Origin: an uncultured Lachnospiraceae bacterium
GTDB lineage: Bacteria > Bacillota > Clostridia > Lachnospirales > Lachnospiraceae
Direction: 5' to 3'
NCBI GenBank assembly: GCA_910586615.1
Contig: CAJUJP010000003.1
Coordinates: forward strand, 1-64,000
Length of the DNA stretch: 64,000 nt
Shown: positions 16,701 to 25,245 of the stretch, piece after piece
Position numbering within the stretch: the stretch's first letter is position 1
Layout: each line of letters begins with the position of its first letter
Notes under the pieces: generated by a model
What the model saw: the letters and a program-made list of their open reading frames with translations, nothing else
The model's database searches: none
Told to the model about the DNA's origin: nothing
Program-made: the position numbers and the translations under genes

Positions 16701-17592
16701 CACTGCTGCTTCCGGCATCCAAAAACCCGGAAGTATACTGGGCAAGGCTGATATCCTCAATAGATTTGCTTTTGTCCTCATTGGAGGTATTGATCTCGGC
16801 TTCGTTGGTACAGCCTGCAATATTGCCGGCGTTTTCACCCGCAATGCCGCCTGTATAGTGGGCCCCCGTGACCTTGCCCCGGCTGGTGCACTTCATAAGT
16901 ATGCCGCTCTGCTCATTAAAGCCTGCGATAGCGCCTACATAATCACTGCCTTCCACAATACCCTCAAAAGAACAGTTGATCACAATACCGCTGTTGTCTC
17001 CCACTATGCCGCCCACCACCATACGGCTTCCGGCAGGACGTACCGTTCCCTGTACATGTAATCCGGTAATCACAGCCGTCCGCTGGGTATAGCTGAACAA
17101 TCCCGTATAAGATACACTGTCCCTGACAGCAAGGCCGCTGATCGTGTGCCCCTGTCCGTCAAAACAGCCGCCAAAAGTGGGAATGGACACAAATTCACTG
17201 CCTGCCAGGTTCAAATCTTCTGTCAGGTATACTTTTTTATTCTGAGACCATGTGTCCAGCCGGCATTTTCTGGAAAATGCTTTCAGGCCGTCCACGGAAT
17301 CTATGTAGATTTCTTCCCACCCGGCCTCTTCGTCATTGTAGGATGCCAGGGCTTCATTCGCGTCTTCTATGCTGATGATTTCATCTGTTTTCTTTGCGTC
17401 ACTATTTTCGGCAATTCCGGCATCATTGCTTTCCACGACCTCTACCGCCAGAACATTTATCACCGGCGCTGCGGCAAGTAATCCGGCCAGAACAAGAGAA
17501 ACCACCCGCCTTCTGCAGTCTGCTCCCGCTGCCGGTTTGTACCGGTCCTTCCGTCCTCTTGAGCAAACCGGCATTTCATTTCTCTTACACAT
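13795..17592 (-). CDS. GLUG-repeat cell-surface protein with C-terminal membrane anchor
   Basis: A 1265-residue exported protein. It has a basic N-terminus and signal peptide (VVSLVLAGLLAAAPVINVLA, about residues 30-49), then at least five GLUG-type repeats (GGIAG/GGIVG blocks, about 190-370). A long helical, coiled-coil-like middle (about 375-800) is followed by a second GLUG block (about 830-1000). The tail is a C-terminal TM segment (IIPAAVVLIAVAALLVG) and a basic KKEAEKRTEKEA end, not LPXTG. GLUG repeats form beta-helical stalks in surface adhesins and proteases. Its ATG overlaps the upstream exporter stop by 8 bp, with GGGAGGTG in front, so the two are translationally coupled and probably work together. 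Confidence 0.8.
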   Translation of the reverse strand: MCKRNEMPVCSRGRKDRYKPAAGADCRRRVVSLVLAGLLAAAPVINVLAVEVVESNDAGIAENSDAKKTDEIISIEDANEALASYNDEEAGWEEIYIDSVDGLKAFSRKCRLDTWSQNKKVYLTEDLNLAGSEFVSIPTFGGCFDGQGHTISGLAVRDSVSYTGLFSYTQRTAVITGLHVQGTVRPAGSRMVVGGIVGDNSGIVINCSFEGIVEGSDYVGAIAGFNEQSGILMKCTSRGKVTGAHYTGGIAGENAGNIAGCTNEAEINTSNEDKSKSIEDISLAQYTSGFLDAGSSSEEAEKEAAVISNTIDTGGIAGLSTGIIQFCSNSGKIGYEHVGYNTGGIAGRQSGYVYACENTGTVCGRKDVGGIAGQTEPYIAIDLTEDITRQLMENIDKMHDLTGQMLDDAGAESDTLSNRLAVVQNFVDKALDDTSFLADRTVGWTDEMIGSVNDAMGRLDYIVDESTKDDGFFDQTKDAAGNVKNAAAELEQMVESLDIYAYMSPEEKARYDSARENLEKATKQHAEDYAEALEAYEHYYIDYIRSGREKYQHSDRANENDLKPRFESGVDTGWTWNAGNDFRDYVGVTGWVHVNPDTGEEKEFPQSEGDQGTLDHELVSDAAEQMAIDSVKVEQDASDYADQKYREAHDGSSYAIDMQKYLDTMSEIVLAHRSEMTEDAAKKLENAAGHAKDAAGNLESAGGEAKNIFNHVNDMPDISLPQLGGDYRSTANSLASNLKGLSENMGYLNDEMSSTNDVLIDDLADINDQFSTIMRLYTDAIDGVLDMDYSAVYEDTSQEDAQTSTDATIADSYNRGVVKGDINVAGVAGTMAIEYDFDLEGDVTGIEDAKVNSTFLTKCVLRKNVNTGKVTAQKSCAGGISGLQEMGTILECENYGRIISNTGNYVGGIAGQSLSHITKGYAKCTLSGEEYVAGIAGSGSGITDCCAMVRILDATAFSGAIAGEADSGEKVSGNYFVSDEIAGIDRISYSGKAEPVDYEEMLQIEGLPDKFRMMTVSFYADEEEVRTVECPYGGSVSMDLYPEIPAKSGFYADWDIKDLDEVVYDEDVTVEYVRYLTTLASEQTRGNKQSVLLADGMFRREDELTVTGGGVYAGNSEASGDGVFTAEDANASGESSSGFAGPEDSLEDLSEYWTIMIPDDGSGRHQIRYQAPQGQTEGIRIYVKQDDKWARADTELMGIYHLFTVEGTQAQIAVCIQEKSMEQYLIYIIPAAVVLIAVAALLVGRSSKSRKRGKKEAEKRTEKEA

Positions 17593-20089
17593 GTGCCTTC
17601 ACCTCCCTGCTCTCTATCTCCTGTGCCACCGTTTCCGTCAGGTTTCTGTACTCCTCTTCGGTGAGTTCTGTCACATCTCCCGCCTCCACATAAGCACTCA
17701 CGTTACCCCTGACAATGGCATTCATCGTACCCGTCACCGTGCCCTCGATCCTGCCCCGCACCAGGCCGTCCACCTTCATCAGACCGGCAGCATTCTTCGT
17801 GCGGATCGGCATATTCATGACAAAAGCCGTCTTCTCTATGATCTTGTCTCCCACCAGCAGGATCTGCGGCAGAACAAACATCGTGATAAAGATCGAAATC
17901 AATGTACCCCGCCCCAGACATTTACCGATTCCGAAGATTGCCACATCCGAGGTCAGCTTCCCGATCAGAATACCGGAAATAGCCAGCATTGTGCCGGAAG
18001 TGACAATCGTCGGAAAAGACTGGTTCATGGTGTCAATGATGGATTGTTTTCTGCCTGCCTCTTTCCGCAGTTCCGTATAACGGCTGGCAATCACGATAGC
18101 GTAGTCGATATTGGCACCCATCTGAATGGAACTGACGATCAGGTATCCCATGAAAAACAGGTTGTCATGCAGCAAAGCCGGCACTGAGAAATTGATCCAG
18201 ATGCTTCCCTGAATGACCGCGATCAAAAGCACCGGCATACCAGCCGACTTAAAAGTAAACAAAAGCACTACCAGTACTACCAGAATGGAAACCACATTTA
18301 CCACGATATTATCCCTTGAAAAAGTCTTCTGCAGATCATACTGGCTCACCGATTCCCCGCAGACAAGCACTCCGCTGTCATAATACCGGCCCGCGATCTC
18401 GTGCATTTTATCCAGAAAAGCGAAAGTCGCCTCACTTTCTTCCGGCAGTGTAAGATATACCAGCATACGACTGTAATTTTCCCCCTGAAGCTGATTTTTC
18501 GCAAAATTCATCTGCCTGTAGGCGTCATCCAGCGTCTCCTGCAATTCCTCTTCCAGCGTCACATAACCGTTCTCCACCTCGTCATAGACAAACATAAACA
18601 TGTCGATCAACGGCACTTGATAATCCGAAAGGCCGTTTACTACCTTGGCGTAATCCTCATCGTTTACGGCATAAGCCGCATAAATCAGTTCCGCCACCTC
18701 ATAGTCCAGGTCGATCAGTTCCGAAAACTGCCGGGGCGTCAGCTTATCCGTCAAATGATATCCGTTCATGGCTTCGATATTGGCAAGCCCCATCGTATAG
18801 TCCACCTCCGGACAGGCATCCAGATCCCGCAGCAAAGCTTTTTCACTCTCATAACTGCCTGCCGGAACGATCAGCGCCACCATATTGGAAGCCCCGAAAT
18901 TCGTCTCCTGCATCTCCTCTGCCTTCTGCACACTGTTTTGCAGCGGCGGCGTCACCGTACTGTAGCCGAACACATAAGGGCAGCCTTTGGAAACCATATA
19001 GGCCGCTGCGATAGCCACAAGAAAGAGCGGCGCGACGATATGTCTGGATGCATAGGCAAATTTACCTACCACCGGAATCTCCGGGATAAAGTTTCTATGC
19101 TTCGTCTTTTCCATCAGACCGGAAAAAAGCATGATCACACCCGGCATCAGCAGAAATACCGCACACAGGCTTAAAAGAATCGCCTTGATCAGTACCACTC
19201 CCATATCCGGCCCCATTTTATACTGCATAAAAGTCATGGCGATCAAACCACCGATAGTTGTCAGTGAACTGCCGGCAATTTCCGGGATTGCCTTGCTGAG
19301 CGCCACAATGACAGCCTCCCTGGCTTCCAGCGACACATGTTCCTCTTTATATCTGTTCAAGAGTATAACTGCATAATCTACCGATAACGCAAGCTGTAAC
19401 ACAATCGTGACAGAATCCGACACGAAAGAAATTGTACCAAACAGAAAATTCGTGCCCATATTCAAAACAGCCGCCGACAGAAACGTAATCAGCAGCACCG
19501 GAATCTCCGCGTAAGCCTGCGTGGTCAGCAAAAGCACCGACACAACGATGATCGCCACCAGCACTGTGATTGTATTCATTTCCTGCCCGATCAGTTCCGA
19601 CTGCGTATCTCCCAAAGCCGTGGTGAGATAGTAATCATACCCGTCCAGAACTTCCTTCACCTTATCCAGCGCCTCAAGACAGGCATCGTCGTTCTCATCA
19701 TAGTCAAACGTTATATTATAACAGGCGGAACCGTTCGTATAGTGGTCCTCCGTATCATCAAATTCCACAGAAAAAACACCCGGAGACTGTTCCAGCCGCC
19801 CGCAGATCCGCTCCGCCTGTTCATAGGAAACATTGGCAGTTATCACGCTGCAGGTCCCGTATGTTATAAATTCCTCCGCCATCAGGTCCAGCCCCTGTTT
19901 CGTCTCTGTTGTGCCCGGCAGATAATGGGCCATGGAATTTTCCACCCGGACCCAGTTCCTTGAAATGGCAGAAAAAATAATCAGGAGACCGAAGATGAGG
20001 AAAAAGAGATTTCTCTTATCCACAATAAATCCGCATATCTTTAGCATCGCCTGATTACCGTTCTTTTTCGTATTTAATTCCTTATCCAT
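17585..20089 (-). CDS. RND-superfamily (MMPL-type) exporter
   Basis: An 834-residue integral membrane protein with the two-fold RND plan: TM1 (NLFFLIFGLLIIFSAI), a large extracytoplasmic loop (about 50-195), five TMs, then a repeat with a second loop (about 390-600) and five more TMs. Proton-relay-like acidic pairs lie in the fourth TM of each half (SVDYAVILLNRY and NIDYAIVIASRY). MMPL proteins export lipids, peptides or siderophores; the cargo here is unknown. The cytoplasmic tail (about 770-834) is long and acidic near the end. It has its own strong promoter and overlaps the GLUG surface protein gene, suggesting a paired export and surface apparatus. Confidence 0.87.
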   Translation of the reverse strand: MDKELNTKKNGNQAMLKICGFIVDKRNLFFLIFGLLIIFSAISRNWVRVENSMAHYLPGTTETKQGLDLMAEEFITYGTCSVITANVSYEQAERICGRLEQSPGVFSVEFDDTEDHYTNGSACYNITFDYDENDDACLEALDKVKEVLDGYDYYLTTALGDTQSELIGQEMNTITVLVAIIVVSVLLLTTQAYAEIPVLLITFLSAAVLNMGTNFLFGTISFVSDSVTIVLQLALSVDYAVILLNRYKEEHVSLEAREAVIVALSKAIPEIAGSSLTTIGGLIAMTFMQYKMGPDMGVVLIKAILLSLCAVFLLMPGVIMLFSGLMEKTKHRNFIPEIPVVGKFAYASRHIVAPLFLVAIAAAYMVSKGCPYVFGYSTVTPPLQNSVQKAEEMQETNFGASNMVALIVPAGSYESEKALLRDLDACPEVDYTMGLANIEAMNGYHLTDKLTPRQFSELIDLDYEVAELIYAAYAVNDEDYAKVVNGLSDYQVPLIDMFMFVYDEVENGYVTLEEELQETLDDAYRQMNFAKNQLQGENYSRMLVYLTLPEESEATFAFLDKMHEIAGRYYDSGVLVCGESVSQYDLQKTFSRDNIVVNVVSILVVLVVLLFTFKSAGMPVLLIAVIQGSIWINFSVPALLHDNLFFMGYLIVSSIQMGANIDYAIVIASRYTELRKEAGRKQSIIDTMNQSFPTIVTSGTMLAISGILIGKLTSDVAIFGIGKCLGRGTLISIFITMFVLPQILLVGDKIIEKTAFVMNMPIRTKNAAGLMKVDGLVRGRIEGTVTGTMNAIVRGNVSAYVEAGDVTELTEEEYRNLTETVAQEIESREVKAHV

Positions 20090-20121
20090 CGTACAAGCGC
20101 CTCCTACACTGATTGATGGAC

Positions 20122-20150
20122 ATTATAGCACTGTGATAAATGGTTTACAA
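20122..20150 (-). promoter_or_regulatory. Promoter of the MMPL/GLUG operon
   Basis: -35 TTGTAA (20145-20150), 17-nt spacer and perfect -10 TATAAT (20122-20127) on the minus strand, 33 bp before the exporter start codon, which is preceded by AGGAGG. Confidence 0.8.
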
Positions 20151-20215
20151 TGAGTTGTGAGCGGTGGAACGTATACAATTTAAGGGAAATGTATATGCAC
20201 ACATTCACTCCCTAT

Positions 20216-21073
20216 CTACATTTTCATCTCAAATTCCACCATGCTGGCTGCGGCAGCCGCACATTTGAGCCAGCGGTTGAGAATATCCAGATTTGTCTCC
20301 CGATCAACTTGCTCTACAATCCTTGCCGGAACTTTTCCAAACTGTTCAAGCAAAATCAGGATACTTTCTATTTTTCCTTCCGTCTTTCCCTCATTTCTGA
20401 TTCTATCCGCAATTTCACACATGGTATCCACTCCTTCTTTCTGAATCTTATAATAATTTACCCTCTCTACGATCCGTGGAAAGGCTTTTGTCTTATATAA
20501 TGGATTCGAATCTTTTAAATATTTCAGCAATTCATCTATTTTCGGATCAGCTGTCGAATATTCCAGGTTAAAATATCTCTCGCAAACCCCGTTATTCATA
20601 TCCATGTTTTCTACCGTTCTACTTTTCCCTGCTTTCCTGTCCACTTGATATAATCCCTTACATCCTCCAATAAAATCCCGCTTTGTAATATAAAGCATCG
20701 TTATAGCCGGCAGTCCGTCATATCCTTTTCCCTTTTCCAGCGTGCTGACATCAATACAGGAAACATAATACCGAACTCTTTTAAATGGTGCAGGTTCACC
20801 GTACATCTGCATTTCGATGCTGATCATATCTCCCTCGCAGTCTTCTGCCAGAACATCAAGCTGCACCGAATGGCTTTCCATGTGTCTAATAACATATTGC
20901 GTTTTCACGCTCTTTAGCTGAATGCCGGAATCCTGCATCAAAATCCGGCACAATTCCTGGCAGGCAGTTAAATCCTCGAATACCTTACCTGCAAATAAAT
21001 CGCTCGTCAGGTTAAACTCCTGTACTCTTTTCCGTTTTTTTTCATAGGTTTCTAATATCAGTTTCTCTTCCAT
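20216..21073 (-). CDS. Rpn-type PD-(D/E)XK nuclease/transposase-family protein
   Basis: A 285-residue protein of the PD-(D/E)XK nuclease transposase group (Rpn family, recombination-promoting nucleases). It opens with LTSDLFAGKVFED, and the core VQLDVLAED...MISIEMQ gives the D...E-x-Q catalytic arrangement. ALSO typical is the RVRYYVSCID stretch and a C-terminal IRNEGKTEGKIE tail followed by a short helical domain. Rpn proteins cut DNA and stimulate recA-independent recombination; many lie scattered and phase-variable in Firmicutes genomes. AGGAGG lies 6 nt before the ATG. It has its own promoter and stands between the exporter operon and the glycan island. No inverted repeats were seen. Confidence 0.8.
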   Translation of the reverse strand: MEEKLILETYEKKRKRVQEFNLTSDLFAGKVFEDLTACQELCRILMQDSGIQLKSVKTQYVIRHMESHSVQLDVLAEDCEGDMISIEMQMYGEPAPFKRVRYYVSCIDVSTLEKGKGYDGLPAITMLYITKRDFIGGCKGLYQVDRKAGKSRTVENMDMNNGVCERYFNLEYSTADPKIDELLKYLKDSNPLYKTKAFPRIVERVNYYKIQKEGVDTMCEIADRIRNEGKTEGKIESILILLEQFGKVPARIVEQVDRETNLDILNRWLKCAAAAASMVEFEMKM

Positions 21074-21131
21074 TGCAAACCTCCTGTATAATTGAAATGC
21101 AGGAATCTTTTGCAATATGTATAAAGAATAA

Positions 21132-21161
21132 ATTATATCTGTGTCCTTTTCATTGCAGCAA
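21132..21161 (-). promoter_or_regulatory. Promoter of the Rpn-family gene
   Basis: -35 TTGCTG (21156-21161), 18-nt spacer and perfect -10 TATAAT (21132-21137) on the minus strand, about 60 nt before the start codon at 21073. The rest of the 365-bp gap (21074-21438) shows only this and the hairpin at 21375-21399. Confidence 0.65.
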
Positions 21162-21374
21162 TCCTGCCAAACAAATGTGAGTCTTCGGCAGAACCGCCCG
21201 ATTGTGCAAATGATACAGCCATGAAATATTGCAGACCTCATGACATGTGGATATGCACGTTTAAGAATCAAGATTTGTTTTCGTATTGAAAGTTTAACAA
21301 ATAATCAGTTGAAATGCAATAGATTTTTAAAATATTATCAAACGTTTTATCGATCATTTTTAGCAATTCAGGTA

Positions 21375-21399
21375 AATCGGCGCATTTTCCGCGCCGATT
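21375..21399. terminator. Strong hairpin closing the glycan island
   Basis: AATCGGCGC (21375-21383) and GCGCCGATT (21391-21399) form a perfect 9-bp stem with a 7-nt loop, 40 bp past the last gene of the glycan island. No long T run follows on either strand, so it may be an imperfect terminator or an mRNA-stabilising stem. Confidence 0.55.
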
Positions 21400-21438
21400 A
21401 TACCAAATAATATCTTATCCAAAAAGTACTAATCCGCC

Positions 21439-22383
21439 TTACACAAAAATCACTTCTTTAAAATAACGAATCGTCTTTTCCAGTCCTTCCTCCAGCTGAA
21501 TTGTCGGCTCCCAGTCTAGTTCCTTCTTCGCAAGTTCGATCACAGGCTTCCGCTGCACCGGATCGTCCTGCGGAAGCGGCATATATATGATCTTAGATTT
21601 GGATCCGGTCATCTCAATGACTAACTGGGCCAGCCGCAGGATCGTAAATTCACCCGGATTACCCAGATTCACCGGACCGGTAAAGCCATCTCTGCTTTCC
21701 ATCATACGGATCATGCCGTCAACCAGGTCGTCCACATAGCAGAAGCTGCGCGTCTGCATACCATCACCGTAAATCGTGATATCCTCGTTTTTTAATGCCT
21801 GTACAATAAAATTGGAAACCACACGCCCGTCGTCAGATCTCATTCTGGGTCCATATGTGTTAAAAATACGGATCACCTTAATGTCAACCTTATGCTGTCT
21901 GTGATAATCGAAAAACAGCGTTTCTGCCATACGCTTTCCCTCGTCATAACAGGAACGGATTCCGTTGGGGTTCACGCAGCCACGGTAAGTCTCCGGCTGC
22001 GGATGGATCTCCGGGTCGCCGTACACTTCGCTGGTGCTCGCCTGCAGGATACGGGCATGGCAGCGCTTCGCCAGTCCAAGCGTATGCAGTGCACCGATCA
22101 CACTGGTCTTCCCCGTCTTAATCGGATCATACTGATAGTGAATCGGGCTGGCGGGACAGGCAAGATTATAAATCTGATCACACTCCACGTAGACATCCTC
22201 TAAAATATCATGGCGGATAAACTCAAAGTAAGGATCATTCATCAGATGCCTGATATTGTCTTTCTGTCCTGTAAAAAGGTTGTCCATGCAGATGACATCA
22301 TTGCCCTCCATAAGAAGCCTCTCGCAGAGATGGGAGCCGATGAATCCTGCTCCTCCGGTTACTAATATTCTTTTACGGTTCAT
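21439..22383 (-). CDS. uxs: UDP-glucuronate decarboxylase (UDP-xylose synthase)
   Basis: A 314-residue extended short-chain dehydrogenase that converts UDP-glucuronate to UDP-xylose through a 4-keto intermediate. It has the NAD site GGAGFIGSH (10-18), LACPASPIHYQYDP typical of the UXS branch, ASTSEVYGDP, the catalytic Y-x3-K in CYDEGK, and NTYGPRM. The length is normal. Start: AAGGAGG 8 nt upstream, following a strong promoter at 22442-22471. It would supply UDP-xylose to the transferases of the island; no UDP-glucose dehydrogenase is visible here to supply its substrate. Confidence 0.93.
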   Translation of the reverse strand: MNRKRILVTGGAGFIGSHLCERLLMEGNDVICMDNLFTGQKDNIRHLMNDPYFEFIRHDILEDVYVECDQIYNLACPASPIHYQYDPIKTGKTSVIGALHTLGLAKRCHARILQASTSEVYGDPEIHPQPETYRGCVNPNGIRSCYDEGKRMAETLFFDYHRQHKVDIKVIRIFNTYGPRMRSDDGRVVSNFIVQALKNEDITIYGDGMQTRSFCYVDDLVDGMIRMMESRDGFTGPVNLGNPGEFTILRLAQLVIEMTGSKSKIIYMPLPQDDPVQRKPVIELAKKELDWEPTIQLEEGLEKTIRYFKEVIFV

Positions 22384-22441
22384 TGGGTGGATCCTCCTTG
22401 TGGGGTGTAATTACAAAATATTATTTCTTATCCAGTATATT

Positions 22442-22471
22442 ATTATAGCATGATTCTGTTCAGGCTTTCAA
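22442..22471 (-). promoter_or_regulatory. Promoter of the UDP-xylose synthase gene
   Basis: -35 TTGAAA (22466-22471), 18-nt spacer and perfect -10 TATAAT (22442-22447) on the minus strand, about 60 nt before the start codon. UXS is therefore expressed independently of the genes upstream. Confidence 0.8.
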
Positions 22472-22553
22472 AAATTATTTTCGTCGTGGTCTTTCTGTCT
22501 ATCCCTGTTTCATCTCTGTTGCGGCCAGTAGAAAACAAGCCTGGTAAATTTAT

Positions 22554-23597
22554 TCAATCCGTCAGGCTCTGTACCGTCTTTCGCAGTCCGTCCCTCATAT
22601 GCGTTTGAGGCCGCCATCCCAGCGCCTCTATCCTGTCTGTGTCCAGAAGCGCCTTGGTGGCTGTGGAATAACCTGCCTGCTCCGCCTCCTCCGGAACGTG
22701 AAAGACAACCTGCACATTCTGGTCCTCAGCCAGCCACTCCGTGATCTGCCGAAGTGTTACTTCAGACTGCTTATCCGAAATGTTGTATGTTTCTCCGCTT
22801 TCTCCTTTTAGCAGAACTGTCAGGATTCCCATCGCTGCATCTAATGCATATGTATATGAATAACACTGCGTACCGGCGCTTTTTAGTATAATATCCTCTC
22901 CTGCCGCTGCTTTTTTGATAAACTGCGCCACTGCTTTGGAGTCAGAGTGAAGCATGGTCGGTCCATATACTCTGCTCAGACGCGGAATGACAAAATCAAT
23001 CCCGTAAGCCTGTGCATAAGCATTGCATAACGCCTCTCCCACCCGTTTGCTCTCAGGATACCCCGCCCGCAGTGTGTTGCAGTCCAAATACCCCAGATCC
23101 ACTTCTTTAAACCGTTCCACATCACCGCGGTTTTCTCCGTATATCTCTACCGATGATACAAAGCAGAACCGCTCCGCCCGGCAGGATACGGCATAATCCA
23201 GCAGGTTCTTTGTGCCGATCACATTTGCAGTAATAGTCCCCACCGGATCTTTTGCATACTGCAGCGGATGGGTATTGCTTGCTGCATGAATCACATAGTC
23301 TGCCTCTCCCAGATCCGGAAGCTCCCGGACAACATCGCAGACAGCATATCTGAAATTCTTCCCATTCCAGTACTCACCCAATCTCTGCCGCGCACTCTCT
23401 TCATTTCTGCTGAGAGCGGTTATGCAGACCGGATCATCCGCTAAAATCCGCTCATTGCACTGCATCAGCAGATCGACTATGCATTTTCCGATCATGCCCG
23501 TGGCTCCGGACAGCATAACTGTCTTTCCTGCTAATCGGTTCCATGGCAGGTTTTGTTTGAGCATAATCTGCAGTTCATCCCGGTATGCCTGTAACAT
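22554..23597 (-). CDS. NAD-dependent sugar-nucleotide epimerase/dehydratase
   Basis: A 347-residue extended short-chain dehydrogenase. The NAD-binding GATGMIGKC is preceded by a 28-residue helix. FVSSVEIYG supplies the catalytic Ser/Thr region and GYPESKR the Y-x3-K. RLSRVYGPTM and SYTYALDAA are typical of NDP-sugar epimerases and 4,6-dehydratases. The final segment (LGWRPQTHMRDGLRKTV) is standard. The exact substrate is not fixed by sequence. It follows the DUF4422 gene with a 154-bp gap and lies upstream of UXS, so it probably modifies a second nucleotide sugar for the same glycan. Confidence 0.8.
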   Translation of the reverse strand: MLQAYRDELQIMLKQNLPWNRLAGKTVMLSGATGMIGKCIVDLLMQCNERILADDPVCITALSRNEESARQRLGEYWNGKNFRYAVCDVVRELPDLGEADYVIHAASNTHPLQYAKDPVGTITANVIGTKNLLDYAVSCRAERFCFVSSVEIYGENRGDVERFKEVDLGYLDCNTLRAGYPESKRVGEALCNAYAQAYGIDFVIPRLSRVYGPTMLHSDSKAVAQFIKKAAAGEDIILKSAGTQCYSYTYALDAAMGILTVLLKGESGETYNISDKQSEVTLRQITEWLAEDQNVQVVFHVPEEAEQAGYSTATKALLDTDRIEALGWRPQTHMRDGLRKTVQSLTD

Positions 23598-23751
23598 AGT
23601 GTTTTTCCCTTCTACTACAATGTATTTATGGTTAATATCCCTTAGCCAATAAGGAATTATCTATTTTGCTACTTAAACTCTTAGAATGAGTGCGGCAGCA
23701 GGTCTGGCCTTCTCCTTTCAAGACTTTTTCAAATACTGATGCTTATCCTTC

Positions 23752-24954
23752 TCACGTCAGCCAGAACTTCCCTGTATTCACAATTTTCAAACAGTCCCGG
23801 TTTTTCAAAAAATACAGCGTTGTCAGATTCTCACCCAAATATCCCGCAAAACGGTCCGCACGCTCCGCCTCTTTCGGTGTCACCATTTCCTCTGTGCGTT
23901 CCAGTACACGGAACAGGAAATCGCAATAATCATCGAATACTTCCGCTTTTGCAATCAGCATATTAAAATTATAAAAAAACCGTCCATTCCCCGCAATGTA
24001 TTTCTCATATGCCCTCAAGTATTCTGGCGCGGTTTCCGAAAGGGCCTGCAGCATTCCCTGCCAGTCCGCCTCCTTCACATAACGGAGATGCTGGGTAGAA
24101 ATATCCGGATCATGCACGGACGGGTAAGGCAAAATCACATCCCACTCCTGTTCTCTCTGCAGCAGCATCCTCATCTGTGTATCACTAATGTCAAAAATAC
24201 GCCTGTAATGGCAGATTCCTTTGTAAGCGGCTGTGCAGTGTTTCCAGGCATAGTACGTGACCGTCAGCTCACAGTAATTACAGTTCTTACAGGAAATATT
24301 ATCCCCCTCATCATCCCGCAGTCCGGCAATCACTCTGTCGGTAAGCGCTGCACCGGCCTGAACAGGTTGTATATATGACGGCTGTCTATATGCCCCATGA
24401 TACAACTGTCCCTGTATGGAACGGACATCATTCACATTCTGCAGCGGGTGATCCATGTGGGATTTTGCCTGAAAAACCTGTACCGGCAGGTTACTTGCAT
24501 CCTTCCTCTGTACTGCCGTCTTCTCCAACAGATCTCTTACCGTAGTGTGATCCGGCAGCTGGCTGTAGTATAACTCCATCAACTCATTTTCCCGTTCACC
24601 GGTCAAAAAGATCATCTGGGAATCTGCTATCTGCGCACCCTCTGTCAAATGCAGCGAATGCCGGATTGCCTCATGATACAGCGCAGGTGTTGCAATCAGA
24701 TAATATTCAGGAACACTCTGACTGTGTATACCGCTTTGTAATTCACGCTGCCATTGAGACAGATATTTTACCTCAATACCGTCTATCTCCTGCGGTGTCA
24801 GATCCGTAGCCGTCTGACCGTCTTCCGGGTCTGTAACCAGGAAGAAAAGGGGCTTGTTTTGATATAATGTTTTCACTGCCATATATGCACTGACGGATAC
24901 GATTCCTGCACCGTAAATACAGAATGAGTGATTGCGTAGGCCGTTAAGCTGCAT
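23752..24954 (-). CDS. DUF4422 glycosyltransferase-like protein with N-terminal Rossmann module
   Basis: About 400 residues in two parts. The N-terminal 140 or so contain a dinucleotide-fold start (SFCIYGAGIVSVSAY) and belong to the island's recurring Rossmann-like module. The C-terminal half (about 210-400) is a DUF4422 domain, recognisable by the YKGICHYRRIF signature, RDDEGDNIS, and a late FYNFNMLIAK segment. DUF4422 is linked to capsule and exopolysaccharide synthesis and is glycosyltransferase-like. A CKNCNYCE cluster (about 220) is unusual. The ATG at 24954 has AAAGGGATGG at good spacing; one four codons upstream overlaps it. Specificity is unknown. Confidence 0.7.
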   Translation of the reverse strand: MQLNGLRNHSFCIYGAGIVSVSAYMAVKTLYQNKPLFFLVTDPEDGQTATDLTPQEIDGIEVKYLSQWQRELQSGIHSQSVPEYYLIATPALYHEAIRHSLHLTEGAQIADSQMIFLTGERENELMELYYSQLPDHTTVRDLLEKTAVQRKDASNLPVQVFQAKSHMDHPLQNVNDVRSIQGQLYHGAYRQPSYIQPVQAGAALTDRVIAGLRDDEGDNISCKNCNYCELTVTYYAWKHCTAAYKGICHYRRIFDISDTQMRMLLQREQEWDVILPYPSVHDPDISTQHLRYVKEADWQGMLQALSETAPEYLRAYEKYIAGNGRFFYNFNMLIAKAEVFDDYCDFLFRVLERTEEMVTPKEAERADRFAGYLGENLTTLYFLKNRDCLKIVNTGKFWLT

Positions 24955-25041
24955 GTTTAAATCCATCCCTTTCGTTTCTATCAGGCATGTACGTCATGAA
25001 AATGCTTCTCACTTTTTGTTTTATTCTGTTACTTTTCTCCA

Positions 25042-25203
25042 TTAGAATACAGACCATAACACAGGATAGGGAAAACTGGCTTTGATCTCTGCCTTATCCA
25101 TTAAGGCCAATATTTCAATCTCCGAATTTTTTCCAATATTGAAAACACTGTTCATCAATTTTTGGCCATTAATTCCCATACCATAAATAATTACCTTTTC
25201 CAT
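25042..25203 (-). CDS. 53-residue Rossmann-module fragment or mini-gene
   Basis: ATG at 25203 follows AAGGGAG at 7 nt and opens a 53-residue frame beginning MEKVIIYGMGINGQKLMNS, the first beta-alpha-beta turn of the recurring module (G-x-G-x-x-G). It continues through a second strand (EIEILALMDKAE) and stops at 25042-25044. The usual module is about 90-110 residues, so this is either a truncated relic of a larger gene or a real mini-protein. It lies in the gap between the DUF4422 gene and a GT2 gene. Confidence 0.5.
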   Translation of the reverse strand: MEKVIIYGMGINGQKLMNSVFNIGKNSEIEILALMDKAEIKASFPYPVLWSVF

Positions 25204-25245
25204 CTTTATCTCCCTTCTGCGTCACTTATATTATTTTTCAAAATT

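Noticed and set aside
20216..21073. Insertion sequence around the Rpn-type nuclease
   Set aside because: No terminal inverted repeats or target duplication were found at its flanks, and the gene has its own promoter and SD. It is listed as a plain gene.
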